DNA of 64,000 nt, taken from Parapristionchus giblindavisi. Its lineage: Eukaryota; Nematoda; Chromadorea; Rhabditida; Diplogasteridae. The stretch covers positions 434,001 through 498,000 of the forward strand of contig CALSFV010000008.1 of the NCBI GenBank assembly GCA_943737045.1. The letters run 5' to 3'. Shown in pieces: positions 12,684 to 22,120 of this stretch (the stretch's first letter is position 1; each line of letters begins with the position of its first letter). The notes under the pieces are model-generated. The model was not told the origin of the DNA. It did not search any database and worked only from the letters and a program-made list of their open reading frames with translations. The position numbers and the translations under genes were made by a program.

Positions 12684-13031
12684 TTAAAGGTGGAGACCCG
12701 CGAATGATCAGGCAAATCTCTTACATCTCGCTTATGCAAGTGTCTAGTGATATGCAAAAAGATAGCGAGTCTACCCATCGTTCACTTAGCGTATTGGTAA
12801 AACTTCTGACTAGAAAGCGTATGTTCGTGGGTTCGAATCCTATTTCCGAACTTTCCTATTTTCAAAAAGCGCGCCTTTGCCTGAGTTTGCTAGCATGATT
12901 CATTCATGATTCTAGCGATCAATAAGATGAATTAGCATAAAACAAATAGTGTACGGTATGTAGAATAAGTTTTGCTATCATTCTGTCTTCACAGTTTGTT
13001 CACCAAAATATTCGCGGGAGTCCACCTTTAA
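12684..13031 (+). mobile_element. tRNA-like TTAA element, copy b (best preserved)
   Basis: 348 bp bounded by TTAAAGGTGGAGACCCGCG on the left and the near-complement CGGGAGTCCACCTTTAA on the right. Positions 12783-12845 hold an A-box-like TAGCGTATTGG and a B-box GGGTTCGAATCC. It thus combines DNA-transposon-style inverted ends with an internal Pol III-like promoter. Confidence 0.7.
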
Positions 13032-13249
13032 GCAACATCAATTGTGAGATTAAACTGCAGCAAAATATTAGAAACCCGGGAAAATCCATGAAGAACACAG
13101 AAAATTAATATATACAAGTCTAAATATTCTTATGAAACCTAACTTATAGTAAATGGTCGTGGTGGTATAACAAATAAAAAAACCAATATGCCAGGAACAC
13201 TACAATTTTGTTGAAGGTAAAAAATATATTATATGAAAAGGTGGCGGCT

Positions 13250-13470
13250 ATTTGCTACAAACATCTACCGTAGTATGTGAACAATTGTATTACACGCATA
13301 AGATGTTTGGTGAAAAAAAGTATTCAATGGCATACGCATAACAAATTGTGTTGACTATGAGACGAACTCATCGTGGCGGTATTTTCGACGACTGCTAACT
13401 ACAAACTTCTACCATAGTCTAGGAATGAATATATTACATTCTGGCACATTTATTTGGTGTGAACTGAACC
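13250..13470. repeat. Dispersed CTACAAAC/ACCATAGTCTA repeat
   Basis: Two tandem degenerate copies (near 13250-13340 and 13395-13470) of a segment reading GCTACAAAC-x-TCTACC-x-TAGT followed by a TATTACA-containing stretch and TTTGGTG. Similar sequence recurs at 15960-16130 and 34330-34420. No coding content. Confidence 0.55.
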
Positions 13471-14280
13471 ATTTCGGGACTCTAGCAAGTCTTTTCCAAG
13501 AGCGCAAGAGCGCTATATATAATAATTTAGTTTTCTTAAAAAAATAGCCAGTCTCTTTTCTGTTTTTCTCCAAGTATGCGACAACTTTATTATTGTTATT
13601 ATTATCAAACTTACCCCCACAAGCTCTCATTTACTCGTTGTTTCAAATGTTGTCGCATCTTATGCATGTATGATAAATAAATAAATAAATACACTGCAAA
13701 TATGAGTCACATTATGTGCAGGAGTGAGAACGAGCATACAACTCCTGTCCATCTCTCACACTAACGACGAGCATCCAATGACATTGTCGTCGTGTCATTG
13801 ACCTCTTTAAAGATGGAAGATCTCGAGTTTCTCGTAATAAGACTGTTCGGATAGGATGAGATTCTTCGCACGAATCGAAAGACAAATCTGATATCGATTC
13901 CCGATATCGATATTAAATAATCCGGTGCATAATAAAATGAATGATTACGACCGAAAATCAAAAATCAATTATCAATGTTCGATTTATGACAAAGAAAATG
14001 TTGATTGAAAATCTTTTATTGACCTTTTGCTCAAACAAGTACCATAAAATGCGAAAAACGTGGAAGTAGAAGAGCACGCACGATCTGACTCTAATGAATT
14101 TTCAATCTTTGATAGCATAAATTTGTTGTGAATTCCATTTATGTTTGGCACAATAGGTGTTCGAATCTTAAATACAGGACCTAACTAACGTTAAAATTTG
14201 ATTCTCTAGTATTCTCCAGAATCCATCACTTCACGTGTTCATTCTGTAATCTTTTTTACTTGATATCTCGCAGTTTACTC
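13471..14280. other. Intergenic, no gene seen
   Basis: Contains an AT-rich ATAAATAAATAAAT stretch (13673-13690) and a DNA piece near 13835-13915 (AATAAGACTGTTCGGATAG ... GATATCGATTC) repeated near 28380-28450 and, inverted, near 62510-62570. No exon structure recognised. Confidence 0.45.
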
Positions 14281-14508
14281 TTAAAGGTGGTATCCGGGCA
14301 ATATTTTCGTGAACAAACTGTGAAGACAGAAAGATAGCAAAAGTTATTCTGCATACCTTACATAAATTAATTTATGCTAATTTATCTTATTGAAGTTTTA
14401 CCACTACGCTAAGGGAACGATAAGTCCTATCTTCTTGCGTATCACTACACCCTTGCATAAACGAGATGTAGGAAATTTGCATGATCATTCGCGGGTCTCC
14501 ACCTTTAA
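14281..14508 (-). mobile_element. tRNA-like TTAA element, copy c (internally deleted)
   Basis: TTAAAGGTGG at the left and CCACCTTTAA at the right, 228 bp, inverted relative to copies a and b. Most of the tRNA-like core is missing. The right end abuts the element starting at 14509. Confidence 0.65.
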
Positions 14509-15886
14509 ATCCGTTAAAAATAAATTTAATATTTTGAAGTAAAAAAGGTAGAAAATATGCTTTTTAAAATGTTTTACGCTTTTAAAATTTATTTTTCGAC
14601 CAGGGGTGTGCATTTCTCGTTTCTCGACTTCTCGAATTTCTCGATTTCTCGACTTTATTCGAGAAATTCGAGAAAAAAAGATTTAAACTTCTATCAACAG
14701 TGAAATATGTGCTTAATAAATTCCCTTTAAGAGTCAAATTGCTCTTACTACGATATGACATTGTCTTATTGATTACAAATTGCCAAATAGAACTTTAATT
14801 CTCTTATTTTTCTTAGTGTTAATATATTCCCTTGGTGCGCTGTCAAATCTAATATTAAAATATCCCGGTTGCATGTATTCTTTGTTATTCTTTTTGTTTT
14901 GGACAATGCTATCATATATAAATGTTGTTATTTTTTTAGTATATGTTCATTTGGAATGTTGTTATTGTTGGAAAAGAGAGAAAAAGTTATGAAAACTCAT
15001 TTTATTATATTTTTATAATTTTTTTCGATTTTTGTCGAATTTCTCGGATTTCTCGAAAAAATAAATCGAGAAATCTTATTCGAGAAATTTTTCTCGAAAT
15101 TTTTTCTCGCGCACCCCTGTTTTCGACTATATCCGAATTGATTATCGAAAACACTTCACTTTGGTCACCGGTTCTTCTTCTTTAGTTTTCGCATTTTTGC
15201 GCAATGCTTTATAATGATTATATTATTTTGTTTTCGGAAATGTATTGTTACTACTTCTAAGATTGAATGCTTAGAATGGTTAAATATCGAAATTAGTCGA
15301 TTTACACCAATTCTTTGGAAATTTAACGGATTTAACGGATTTAAAGGCAGCTGACATCCAAAAATTTCGATTCGAAATAGTTAAAATAGCTGAAATAGTA
15401 TGTTGATAAGCTACAAAAACTGATCAAAAATATGTATTTGAAAGTTCGAAACGACGCTCTGGTAAGAAGTTGGATTACTGTAGCTTAATCCACACCACAG
15501 GCGAGGTTTCCGAATTACAGTATGCTTACTCCATCGAAAGGCTAAAAAATGTCCAATATTGAGTTTTGTTCATCATAATTAGCCACTGCGGATAGAATTA
15601 TCATCAAAACATTCAATTTGAAGTCGTCCCCAAAGCTGGTGTGGCAATTAGGAAAAGGCTCCCGCTAACTGGAGCAGACTGTAGTTTTTCAACTGCGCCG
15701 TTCTTCTTACCAGAGAATTCTTATGATATAAGATTTATATATTTCGAAACAGAATTTCAAGCTCTTTCATATGAGATCAACTTGTTTTTCGTTTCCCGGT
15801 CCCTTTAACGGAATTTGAAGGAATTTGAAACCGTTAATTTAACGATTTAACGGATCCGTTAAATTTTGATTTAACGCCCAACCCTG
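14509..15886. mobile_element. TTTAACGGA-rich element (copy 1) carrying a nested foldback
   Basis: Rich in AATCCGTTAAA and its complement near both ends. The right end is TTAACGCCCAACCCTG. The left end is truncated against the TTAA element at 14281-14508. Internal blocks (CCGTTAAAAATAAATTTAAT; CGACTAT-x-x-x-GAATTGATTATCGAAAAC; TTTTCGCATTTTTGCGCAATG) are shared, in the same order, with 42959-45841. No transposase frame. Confidence 0.65.
14601..15119. mobile_element. TTCTCGA-rich foldback nested in the 14.5-kb element
   Basis: Begins CAGGGGTGTGCATTTCTCG and ends with a complement-like CTCGCGCACCCCTG. Both ends are dense in the motif TTTCTCGA and its complement. It interrupts the surrounding element at a point where the second copy of that element has no such insert. 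Confidence 0.7.
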
Positions 15887-16278
15887 AATTCGGCGTGGCG
15901 TTGCAAGAGGAACTGATACAAAAGTGTTCATCTTGCACAGTAAGCAAGGAAACTACTTCTTGTTGTTGAATGAGAAAACATATAATATAACAAACAATGT
16001 CGACTATGATACAAACACATTGTGGCGATATCTTCAACAGCTGCTAGCTACAAAAGTACCATAGTCTATGAATGATTATATTACGTGCTTGTGGTACCTT
16101 TGTTTGGTGAAAACTTCATGGTTTTTTTTGTATTCAGCAGGCCTAGCACGTGATTGCAACGCAAACAGTATATTATTACTTTCGTTCCATAGTGAAGCAA
16201 AAAAATTTTAAAAAATTCTTTTATCTTCATGTATTAATCATGGAATAGCTGTAGATATGTAAATATCATTCGTCAAAG
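15887..16278. other. 3' flank of gene T1
   Basis: Contains one more copy of the dispersed CTACAAA/CCATAGTCTA repeat (15960-16130) and the presumed 3' untranslated region of T1. No gene seen. Confidence 0.4.
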
Positions 16279-17676
16279 CTACCATCGTTCCAGTCTGAAC
16301 CGTTCCCATCCATCACAATTATTCACGGTTCGCAAAGTTCCATCTTGACGGGCACTCAGCCATTGCCCATGAACACTCAGAAGAGACCACGACCCGTCAC
16401 TGTTCAGGAACGGTCGCCACATCTGATCTTCGCAATCCTTCGGGTGTTTATAAGAGAGATCGACGTATCCATTGGGATGAGCTTGAAGGAATCTTCCAGG
16501 AATGCTCGGGCCACCTCGTGCTTTGAGTACAACCTGCAATTCGCTTTTGATCAGCTCAGAAAAGAACCCACAAACACATATTTTAGCGTTATATTTTGAT
16601 TTCGAAATTGCGAAACACGCTCTGCCACACCCATTTAGCTTTTGTTGTCCAGTTCTATATAGTTTGATATATGAACTTCTCGGTGTAGTTTCTCGCTAGT
16701 TCTTTAACTGTGCACAAAATTCCAACAAAACCAAATGAATTTTGATCGCAGCAAATACCTCGAAGTAACACAAATGATAAAAACCTTCGCATTCCAATCC
16801 TCGATGTGCCAATTCTCCAGATTGCCTGGTGCTCCGTTCGCTAATCCGACCTCTTTACTTCTCCAATCTTCAGCCGCGCTTATGTAGTTGCCGTGCGCCG
16901 ATCGGACACTTTTGCGGCCTAAATATGAACTTATGAACCCCCATTTTTATCATTCAACATGCTCTCATTTGCAATGCTACACATCTTTTTCATGTACGAT
17001 AAATTAAATAAAAAGAATTATATAAATTAAATTATACTTCGCTGCTAACTTAAATGATTACTTTGTTTATTGCGCACTAATTGCAAGCGATACAAATAAT
17101 ATTCTTGAGCACTAGTCCCAAATGTAAAAGCGACTCGATCATAACTTTTAAAGCGTACCTCCGGCGTCACGTGAGAGTTGCTTCGTACTTTCGCGCATTT
17201 TATGACGACCGGCATCCAATACAATCTGTCCAGCACGGTTGGAATCGCCTCCACGGACGGCTTCTATGGCCGCTTGCCTACGATATAGATTATTTTAGCG
17301 AAAACATATGGAATGATCGGTACAAAGAATTATGGTAAGAAAAAGTCTATTTTTTTCTCTTAAAAAATGACCACATACCTTCTACCGGAGTCCAAACCGA
17401 GTGCATCAAAAGCCTTCGCCAACCCGTCCGGTCCCGCTGATCGAATTATCTCCGAAAGACGATCAGTCGAAACTGAGTTTTTTGTTCCGTCGCTAATAAT
17501 CACCATTTGGATATTGATGATTGGGGCTGAAATACGGACATAAAATAGAAGTAGACAACGTAGTCCCGAATTCCGATTCGATAAACAAAAGACAACGTAC
17601 AATTAACATTATTCGAGTTTTCGACGTGTGTAGCGTAGTTGCCGTAGTTTCGACAAAAGTTGTTAGAGGTCGGCAT
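16279..17676 (-). CDS. T1: predicted cytosolic protein with Asn-rich N-terminus, helical region and fascin-like beta-trefoil
   Basis: Five exons: 17676-17601, 17526-17379, 17277-17159, 16918-16785 and 16533-16279. They total 732 nt (243 residues), all with consensus donors and acceptors and consistent phase. Residues 1-25 are Asn-rich (NNFCRNYGNYATHVENSNN). Residues 26-113 are mostly helical by composition (LSEIIRSAGPDGLAKAFDAL). Residues 114-243 contain repeats of HGNYISA, HPNGYVDLS and HGQWLSARQDGTLRT spaced as in one beta-trefoil of the fascin/actin-crosslinking type. There is no signal peptide or membrane segment. A trefoil points to glycan, actin or protein binding; no enzyme motif is visible. 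It is transcribed divergently from S1 across 677 bp. T3 keeps every splice site, T2 only exon 1. The family is not recognised by name. Confidence 0.75.
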
Positions 17677-18353
17677 TTAATCTGAAACAGAAAATATAAT
17701 AAACAAAAAAATCATTAAAAAGCATAAAGGGTGTTACGCGAATATGAATATTGTTCCCTATTTCTTTTTGTGACCGGTAACCCGAAAAATTCCCAACTCG
17801 TATTTAGAGGTGCGTCGAGCTAATCTTCCCCCCCAGCCTCTCATCTTCCCATACTCTCTCATCGATATTTGTGTTGGTTTTGATTGGCGGAATGGGATGG
17901 TTCTCTAAGTTTCTACGCATAGACAATCAAATAGAGAATTTCCTGACTATGAGAGAAATCGTCTACTTTCTCTTCAAAGCGCTGATTGTTACCAGAGTAG
18001 AGACAAGTTCAGCGTTTAGGATCACTCATTTCACAATCGGCTATATCACACAATTTACTAAACTCGCCCATCCTAATTACTGATAGAACTAAGCTTTTGA
18101 AATACCAAATTAGGGCGAGTATTATATAGCGAACGGTTCTTTGAGTCTAGTGGGCGGTATTTTGGGAGGAGTTCGAGGAGTTTTACTAACTTTATCATAT
18201 AAAATAAGCGTAAAATCTCTAAATGAAGCAAACCAATAGCTAATCTACCAATTGTTCGTGAGACTAGTTCCTTCTAGTAAGTTGCTTATTTCATTATCTT
18301 TTTTCTCTGTCAGCTGGTTTATAAATTTGTTTACTCTTCCAGATCCCCTAAAG
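17677..18353. promoter_or_regulatory. Divergent T1-S1 intergenic region
   Basis: 677 bp shared, with the same order of conserved blocks, by the T2 and T3 loci. Blocks include GTGACCGGTAACCCG near 17770, CTCTCAT...TTTGTG near 17850, GGTTCTCTAAGTTTCTAC near 17898, a TATA-like TTATATAGCGAAC at 18122-18134, TGGGCGGTATTTTGGGAGGA near 18150, and an S-side noncoding first exon ending near 18271 with its intron acceptor CTCTTCCAG at 18334-18342. Confidence 0.6.
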
Positions 18354-18620
18354 ATGAGCTGGAGTGTGAACACCAACGTGAACAACGACATGGACTTCGA
18401 TCACGACAACAACAGTCACAACAGAATGGACGACCGATCGGCCCATGACAGCTTCAAGAGTTGGGACAGTCATCAAGTCTATGATAGCCGCAATCAGAGT
18501 AGGAATATCAATGATGACCATCGAGTGTATGACTTCAGTGATCGAAAGATTATTAATGACCAGTGTCGCAACTATGGAAACGGATCAACCCATAATGAGA
18601 ACTCACACAATGGAAAATAG
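18354..18620 (+). CDS. S1: 88-residue Asn/Asp/His-rich protein
   Basis: The start is the first ATG after a strong acceptor (CTCTTCCAG) that ends a 5'UTR intron. The same ATG, length and stop are kept in S2 and S3. The protein is hydrophilic, with no signal peptide or membrane segment. One module is visible: DSFK-S-W-D (32-38), HQVYD, NQSRNIND, DHRVYDFSDRKIINDQ, then CRNYGNGSTHNENSHNGK at the end. AATAAA follows at 18711. The module is the building block of the larger L proteins, and its C-terminal CRNYGN-x-x-TH-x-ENS motif also occurs at the N-terminus of the divergent neighbour T1. The alternating hydrophobic/Asn-Asp pattern suggests short beta strands, possibly a self-assembling fibre; this is inference. 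Function unknown. Confidence 0.75.
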   Translation: MSWSVNTNVNNDMDFDHDNNSHNRMDDRSAHDSFKSWDSHQVYDSRNQSRNINDDHRVYDFSDRKIINDQCRNYGNGSTHNENSHNGK

Positions 18621-19629
18621 AGCATCAATGTGAGATACGTAAGCAAAATAACTGATTCTTCGTTGTTGTAACCTATGGACTGATTCCATTTTTTATTTTA
18701 CCATTTATGCAATAAAATATGTTATTTATTTGTTTATTTATTCAATCAAATATAGAAAAATACATAAAGATATTACTGGCAAAGCGAAAGAGGGGAGATC
18801 ATACATATATCGAACGACTCTCTTATGCAAGGGATATGAGCAAGAATTTATCGCTAAAAACTTTTAAAAAATTATGTAAAATCACGTTAAATTTTACCTT
18901 TTCAAAACATTTTACGAAAAAAAACTCATAACATCTTAAAATCGTAAAACGTAAAATGCACTACCCAGTTATACATGAAAAGCACTGAATATATCTCATA
19001 TTTGAGTTATACGTTGGTTGGCTTTTGGTTTGTGACGATTAGAGAAATGTTCTCTCATATGTGAGATAGCCTCGTTAGCTTACTAAATCTAGCGAGAGAG
19101 TATTATCTAAAGTGTCTTTTTGTTTAGTAAGCTTACCCCATGTTAGTCAAGTTAGCATATCTTCAATTGTTGGAGAATTTGTCGTGAGTTTGAAATATTG
19201 CCCGATTCATGTTATTACTAAAATCGTATAAAGATCTTTTCTCTCTACTTTGAACTAAGTGAATAACGAAACTTTCTTCTACTTATTCTATATCTTCTGA
19301 CTAATATCTATTTGTTTTGCTTAAGATTGGTCTCTCGAAGTTTCTCCAGTCGACCATCAAATAGAGAAACTTCTGATCTGCTGAGAACTTTGTTACTAAT
19401 AAAGAAAGATGCCAATATCCGGCGAACCCTTACTAATTGTTGTTTACCCCAACCTCTGTTTTCCGAATGGGCGGTTTTTAGGGAGTTCGTTCAGTTTCAT
19501 TCTATTCTCATTCACGCTAATTCATTAGTAATTCATTGGAAACTGTACGATTTATCGTGACTCTTTTTCATTCATTTGCTTCATGAATAACCCAGTTCTT
19601 TCAGGTAAGTTTCGTGACAGTGACTGTAA
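18621..19629. promoter_or_regulatory. S1 3' end and L1 promoter region
   Basis: Contains the S1 poly(A) signal (18711-18716), a small palindromic MITE (19074-19135), and L-type upstream blocks conserved at L2, L4 and L5: TCTCGAAGTTTCTCC near 19333, GTTTACCCCAACCTC near 19441, TTCCGAATGGGCGG near 19461. The 5'UTR acceptor TTCTTTCAG lies at 19596-19604, just before the L1 start. Confidence 0.5.
19074..19135. mobile_element. Small palindromic MITE, GTTAGCTTACTAAA ends
   Basis: About 62 bp with inverted GTTAGCTTACTAAA termini. Related copies lie at 40665-40734, 50825-50893 and 61274-61344, and a half-copy at about 34619-34660. All lie in the same relative position near S/L genes. Confidence 0.55.
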
Positions 19630-20426
19630 ATGATGGGCAACGAACAATCGGGTAATAGTGATCATGGTACCGATCGGAACCGCGGCAACGACAGCCACAA
19701 TAGGGTAAACGACCATCGGATCATTGACAGTTTCAAGACTTACGATAATAATCGAGTCTTCGATGACCGTGATGAGTCCATCAATGTGAACGGTGACCAT
19801 CGGATCTTCAATACCGACAATCAGTCGACTGTTATTAACAACCGACGAACTTATGGACATGGATCTGTCGTTAATGATGTTAGTGTTGATGATGGCTTCA
19901 TTCAAATCACCAGAGCAACGTTTGTCAATGATGGTAATACAACGACGATCATTAATGACAATAGAAGACCTACTGTAGACAGCTTCAAGATTTATGATCA
20001 TTCGGACTATCATAAATCGAAGAAAAATGACGGACAGAGAACCACGGACAGCTTCAAGAATTATGGAGAATATTGGAATTCTGATCGCAAGAATGAGCTT
20101 CCGACAGGAAGCAACAATAGATATACCGATAATCGCATTATTGATAGCTTCAAGATATATGATGACCATCGAGTGTTTGATAACAGAAATCAGGAGATGA
20201 ACATTGAGGACCATCATGGATTCTATGATAACAGTAATCGCTCCTGCATCAACAATAACTATCGAAATTATGGACCTGGATCGGTCGTTAATGATGACGT
20301 ATTGATGAATGGTATGTTCATTAGATAAATAATTAGAATTTGATGAACAGTAGGAGAAGTTATTATGAAAAAATGTTTCTTTTAAAAATCTCAATTAATT
20401 TAGGAAGCCATGGAAGTTCTTCCTGA
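19630..20426 (+). CDS. L1: 234-residue Asn/Asp-rich modular repeat protein
   Basis: Two exons, 19630-20311 and 20404-20426. The donor (G/GTATGT) and acceptor (AATTTAG) are conserved in all L copies. The short last exon is read in phase 1, giving a Gly/Ser-rich tail that ends early here (GSHGSSS). DSFK occurs at about residues 33, 117, 140 and 172. HRVFD/HRIF repeats and two YG-x-GSVVND motifs (about 75 and 214) mark roughly three S-like modules. There is no signal peptide, membrane segment or known enzyme motif. It is in tandem with S1, 1 kb downstream, with its own conserved promoter blocks. Family not recognised. Confidence 0.7.
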
Positions 20427-22120
20427 TCTAGCCATCAGAATCGCGATTGATCAACCTAACAATATAACAAAGAACTTGTGTTAAAACTATTTTGGATTCA
20501 ATTTTTGTTCCTCATATTAGCGTGTTGCATCAAAATGCGATAAATGTGTACATTACGAAACAATTTCTTGATTGTATTTGTTTTCGAGGGAGTGAATACA
20601 AGTTGAAGTAAGGAGAACATTGAAATATGCTGAATATCCGATAATTATTGGCATAATAGTCATATCCATAAACGTTTATATATATATATCGATTTTCACT
20701 GTCTCTGTTGATCGTTATTGATGAATAAACAAATAAATAAAGCCAATCAATTATTGAATGCTTATGTGTCCATTGGAGGGGATTCGACTGTTGATCCTTT
20801 CTGTTGATGGAGTAGGCGAGAGTGGAACGGAGAGCTAACTCGAATCGACCGCACCGCAGACAGAAAGGCAGAATGCCTGGAGGTGTACTTCCAACTGTCA
20901 AGCAGGCCTAATGGACGATAGCGGAACGTTTTCGTGGGTTTTCTTCACCAATCAACAAGTTTCAGTTCGATCGTTTTCTTGAATGGAGAATAACATCTCT
21001 CAGAGACGGAAGAAAGAACTTGCAAGAAAATTCCCCCTGCTCTTGCTCTTCTGCACTTAGTGCTGATAAGATAAATGTATTGTATTGTTGTATTGTATGT
21101 GTCCATTCCGTTATCGCGTGGATGTATGTTTACCAACATCCAGTAAAGGTAAAGGTACAGCCAGTTATTCAAGGCTCACAAAGTTCTGCGGCTGATCACT
21201 GCAAGGCCACCGAAGATTCAATTCCTATTCAGTCTAACCAAGTGTGGATAGAAAACATAATTATCAGTGAGACTGCCGACATCCGTCTAGTGAGGTTGAT
21301 GCATACATTTGACAGGGTCTTATGTCTTATGGACGGTGCATAACAGAAAATGGTCAAAAAGGGTACATCATGAAAATTAAGCAACATAGATCACTTTTAA
21401 CTAAAATTTAGTGGAATGACCCTTATAATCAATTAATCCGTGACAACTGAGGGGCATACTATGTTTCGTACACAGGCGACAACATCGATATTTCTCCGTA
21501 TAAAGGGAGCATAACCTCTCTCAATGGTCTCTTCGATATTTAAAAAAAATCATTGTGCAGTAATAATTATAAAATAAGAAGAAGCGAGCAGAACTGTAAC
21601 AACTAAGTCACAGTATTACATTACGTATACAAGAACTAAAGTACACAGGGTTTGGCACGGTTTCAATTGAATTTGGTGTCTCCATTGTGACGTGTCGTCT
21701 TGGTCATTCTCACTATCATCGACTACCACAGTATTCTGGTCCAAGCCATTTTTCTTCCAAAGCAAGACAAAGGAGAGACCATTGTATTCGAGAGATTTTG
21801 TATGTTGAGCGGTCGTTCTTGCTTTGAAAGTCATGAGAACGCTGTGCTACAGTACTGGTCCTCTTCCTAGTAGACTCAAGAACTCCTCCATTCACTCATA
21901 CGATATACATGAGTGACTTCACGATGATATGAGAGGGACGGCTAGCTCACATGAGACTTCCCACCCCATTTGCCCCATCCATCATCTTAATCTTTATCTA
22001 CCGTTCTTGAGAGTATATTGATTAATTATTATTTCACAATTTTTCGACTGTATCGTTCATGCGTGAGCATGTGATAAAATATATATATATAATATAATTT
22101 TCTAAAGAGTAAAAAAAAAT
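20427..22120. other. Intergenic; possible non-LTR retroelement 3' end near 20780-21095
   Basis: Mostly without gene signal. The segment 20780-21095 differs in composition and ends GATAAGATAAATG followed by a TGTATTG repeat, the kind of short-tandem tail left by RTE-type non-LTR elements. A half-copy of the 129-bp TTAA MITE lies at 21498-21542. None of the short frames looks coding. Confidence 0.3.

Noticed and set aside
19552..20394. 280-codon antisense frame over L1 (similar ones at 49743-50312, 53001-53480, 60183-60773, 62998-63567)
   Set aside because: These are mirror frames of the L genes, kept open by their codon composition. The sense frame has the conserved start, splice sites and motif structure.
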